Source of the DNA: Taxillus chinensis
Taxonomy: Eukaryota > Streptophyta > Magnoliopsida > Santalales > Loranthaceae
Assembly: GCA_023512835.1 (NCBI GenBank)
Contig: CM042092.1
Span: forward strand, 11,918,498-11,982,497
DNA: 64,000 nucleotides
Direction: 5' to 3'
Translations under genes and position numbers: made by a program
The notes under the pieces: generated by a model
The model's database searches: none
The model's input: the letters and a program-made list of their open reading frames with translations, nothing else
What the model was told of the DNA's origin: nothing
Shown here: in pieces, positions 60,801 to 64,000 of the stretch
Numbering within the stretch: position 1 is the first letter of the stretch
Layout: each line of letters starts with the position of its first letter

Positions 60801-63779
60801 CAATCCTTCAAATGGAACAACCATTTCAATTTCCCTTCCACAAAATTCAGCATGCTTGGCTATTGCACTGGAATTGGGTCCTATTGCCCAAAATGACGTG
60901 GAATCATCTGCCACATATTTCATCTGCTTATACAAAAGAAAATATCACATCAGAAGATGGCATGCCAGATGTTGAATGGTACTCAGATCATGCCATTACC
61001 TTGATTTCAGAACTGGCTATGTAATCATACTTTACACTGCTTGGGGTACATTCAAATAGATTAAACCGAAGTTTTCCTATTTGTGCGTGTAAAACCATAT
61101 TAAATGTGGATTCCCATCTGGGGCTTGGGCCCAGCTTCATATCTGTTCTCCTGGTGAGTTCTTCAAGTTCAACCTCAACAAATGTCATCAGATCCCTGCC
61201 ATTATTAAGGAGTTCCCCTGGGGCACCATTTGTAGTGCCATTTTGTTGTTTTCTAGGAGGACTGCCTCTTGAGCTACTTCTACAAAGTCTGGCTGCTGAA
61301 ACTACTGTCACGCTAAGAATACCACCAACGGCCTTTTTCCGCAAGTCCACCAATGGCAATGAGTAACAGCGGCGGCGAGGTTCCACCATTGTCTTCACTA
61401 AAGTGTCGGTAAATATTTTAACCTGTGATAAAAGGAAAAGAAGAATGAATGTCATGACCTGTAGATTCAGTATTTCAATCTTTTTGTCTCTTATGTTTAA
61501 CCTAGGCTCATGAGCTACAATCAAATTATTCATTCTCTGAATTCATATATATAAGCATAGGCCTCAAATTCATTTGTTTTGTTTATCCATGTGCCTCACA
61601 GAAATTTGTAAATTATTAACTAACCAGCCAAGAAGAAACTCCTGGAAGCTCTGTTGCAGGTAGTGACTGGCTTCCACCACTCCCAAATGCCACACCTATT
61701 CTGACCTCAGGAATGGATACGAATGAGTAGAGGATGGCTTTGCCCTCAAGAATCGGCATCAAGAGAAGCTGTTAAAATGAAAACCCATAAGATGAATAGC
61801 CGTTTCCATATATGGACTATGTTGCCATTTCAATATTATATATTTTTTACAAGCAGATGACTTCTTCACAGCTAAAAGTCACAATAAAATCACTGTTCAG
61901 AAATTAAAATGTTTCAAAAGGGAGAGGAGGGAAGAACAGAGAGATTGAGAGATACTGTAATGCTTACATCACCCTTGATATGGATGCTGTTGATAACAAT
62001 CCGGGCAGTTCCCATCAATGGTTTTGCCAACTTAGCAAGCAACAAAATACTCATATCGTTGGTGTCCCAGTCAAAACCCAATTGCATAATTCGCTGCCAA
62101 GATAGATACATAAAAGGCTTTTTTTTTTACCATTTAAAAACAGAGGATTGGCATATAACAAAAAACAGTTGATCAAAAAAGTAATATAGAGGAACAAATG
62201 TAGTATAGAAAGAAAGAAAACCATGTGACTCAAGTATCCTTCATATCAAATTACATGAAAGAATATCAATATTTCATAATCCATTTAGAAACAACGCCCT
62301 ATTATTCCATGTTTCTGTTGTAGAGAACACCTCAGTTTAATGTTTACAGAAGAGAAGGGGAAAAAAACATTATCCACCCAAGTAATATAATTTTTTCAAT
62401 ACTCAATCGTTGAAAAACATCTCTAGCAGCAAACATTGCCCCACTCTCAAGACTCAAATCTAGTTGACAGCAGGCAGGGTCCAACTCACTACAAAATGAC
62501 AAGCAGCAAGAAGCAATGAATCTATAATGAATAAACCTCTTCAAATAAAATAGATATCTAGAATGCCACTCAGGTGTTACCCTAATACTTTTTATTAAAC
62601 CTCATCAACAGTAAACAGAAACAGTTGAAATACATTTTCAACTATTCGTAAAATTAAACAAGAAACCAAACCTGATCACCTGAAGTTGACCAACGAGTTC
62701 CATGAAGGCCCAAGCAAGGTGGGCATGACCCTAACGAAAACTCCTGTAGTTCTATTCTTTCCTGCAGATTCATTCAAGTGTATGTTGTTACAAACAAGCC
62801 ACTAACGGATAAAAATACAAAAAACAGAGCTAGATAACTTACAATAAGTCTTGATTTTAGGTGCTTTAAGCGCTTCTGCATAAATTAAAGATTGAACAGG
62901 AATAAATGTAATATACCACACAAAAAATATCATAAATGTTAAAGCTACACACAAACACATCACAAATATTATTAAAATACGTAATGTGTAGCATATAATG
63001 AAACAAAATTAATAGCCTTTCTTCCACCATTATATGAAATCTGCAAATTAGTTTTCAAGGAAAGCAAGAATATCATAATTTAGTCTCCTTTTCAATGACA
63101 AGGACCCAAAAATACGATGTCAGGAACGCTGGGTTCAATAACTAGGATAAAGATGGTGGTTAATTCGTAATCACGATTAACTTGGACTCAACATAGGTCA
63201 TTAGGTCAAACACAGATGCCCCGAAGATTATTTCTAAATTTTGTGGATTTAGAAAACACTGATAAATGCACATTACCCATTTATATATGATAGTAAGATG
63301 AATTTCACTTAAAGAAAAATTGAAATAGTGTCTGAAACAGTTAAACTTGTGGCACAACTAACCAATGATTGTCCAAACTATACTCAATTAAACAAGAGTC
63401 ACCCGATGATGAATTCAAGAGGCAAACAAATGTTGTCAAAGAATGATGCTGTTTTAAGTTTCAAGGGATGATAAAATATAGCTACTGGAAAAAATGAAGC
63501 GAAGGAAACTTACCTCAACAATAGATGAGAAGTTTCGTGAAATCTTTGGACTAAAGAAGTTGGGCCAAATTTCTATAAAAAGTCTATTCAGCCACTCACA
63601 GTGCTCTAGCGGTGTTGTTGGCTGCATAAATGTACCAAAGAATTAAATTAACTTTATGGTGCCAAATTCATATAAGAACATAAAATGAGGCATGAAAGGA
63701 GTACCGAAGTATTCAGTATAACTTGTTTCCACTTGCTATTCAAGTCATCTGCTAGGATTTTCCTCTGATGATTCCCATA
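57899..63779 (-). CDS. NTMC2T3: SMP plus triple-C2 membrane-contact-site protein (NTMC2T3/SYTF-like), 5' end outside window, 1-bp frameshift
   Basis: Thirteen exons, from the 5' side: 63705-63779, 63514-63621, 62843-62875, 62672-62761, 61968-62093, 61625-61768, 61000-61422, 60789-60923, 60190-60408, 59810-60086, 59452-59589, 58688-58990 and 57899-58117. They give 762 residues, all junctions phase 0. The N-terminal membrane anchor lies beyond base 64000. The SMP lipid-transfer domain begins PTTPLEHCEWLNRLFIEIWP and includes RIMQLGFDWDTNDMSILLLA and LPGVSSWLV. Three C2 domains follow: VGGILSVTVVSAARL, then GRKINITVVEGKDFALKDKS, then GGWVELVLIEAKDLVAADIR with TSDPYVRVHYG. The C-terminal 72 residues form a likely coiled coil (LESLEDMQEEYIIQLETEQM). 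In the plant synaptotagmin/E-Syt group such proteins tether ER to other membranes. The second C2 reads GKCSPYVK where a calcium-binding Asp is usual. In exon 59810-60086 five T at 59989-59993 (four expected) break the frame after GGGEYLK; the exon is one base too long for its phase. Confidence 0.93.
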
Positions 63780-64000
63780 CTGCAGATGACATTAGTAAAA
63801 AACTTACTTCAAAAACATTCCATTGTTTGATATGCAAAACACATATGAAGGATCATGAAGACTCCTATCTCCCATCCCAAAATATATAATGTTTCATAGG
63901 ATCAATGTGAGGAAAGCAAAAATTAGTACAGTGTGAGAACTGCAACTGAGAAACAAATTTTAGTGGTTTGTCATATGAACTATAAGCACACAGAAGCAAA

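Overview
The window is nuclear DNA of a flowering plant. Every recognised gene has its closest known relatives in plants. Most genes are split by short GT-AG introns with AT-rich interiors, and the spaces between genes are very AT-rich and full of decayed transposons. Several genes (the 2-hydroxyacyl-CoA lyase, the ARF) start with extremely GC-rich third codon positions that fall off toward the 3' end. This 5'-to-3' gradient is typical of monocots, so a monocot, probably not a grass, is my inference; the species cannot be named from this sequence alone.

Layout. 1-2813 (minus): TAP46, a PP2A-associated regulator in TOR signalling, with its 3' part beyond the left edge and an L1-type LINE fragment in one intron. 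4218-7075 (plus): peroxisomal-type 2-hydroxyacyl-CoA lyase/oxalyl-CoA decarboxylase, two exons. 7.9-9.5 kb: a decayed RTE-type LINE split by a clean 284-bp MITE. 10614-10834 (minus): a small Pro/His-rich protein. 11647-12137: a small hAT element. 13-18 kb: degenerate repeats with a primer-binding-site-like motif. 18942-19514 (minus): an uncharacterised basic plant protein. 23115-24174: a probable second hAT element. 25229-27325 (plus): an intronless DYW-type PPR RNA-editing factor. 29087-30791 (plus): a short, divergent auxin response factor. 31411-31745: a tract of only G and T. 33.9-35.8 kb (plus): a five-unit polyubiquitin gene with a leader intron. 38785-40679 (minus): UDP-arabinopyranose mutase (RGP). 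41967-46520 (plus): TAF12 of TFIID/SAGA. 50227-53822 (plus): uridine/inosine nucleoside hydrolase. 57899-63779 (minus): an SMP plus triple-C2 membrane-contact protein of the NTMC2T3/SYTF type, cut by the right edge.

The genes are unrelated housekeeping and regulatory loci. They do not form a pathway or operon, and I see no new multi-gene system. The points most worth following up are the divergent ARF with altered DNA-contact residues, a GC-AG intron in TAF12, a two-unit block duplication inside the polyubiquitin gene, and the nested transposons.

Data quality matters here. Four otherwise intact genes (lyase, ARF, nucleoside hydrolase, SMP/C2 protein) each carry a one-base excess in a homopolymer, and the Pro-rich gene lacks one base in a C run. 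Long pure G and G/T tracts are also present. Together this looks like residual long-read assembly error rather than five independent pseudogenes, but reads are needed to decide.
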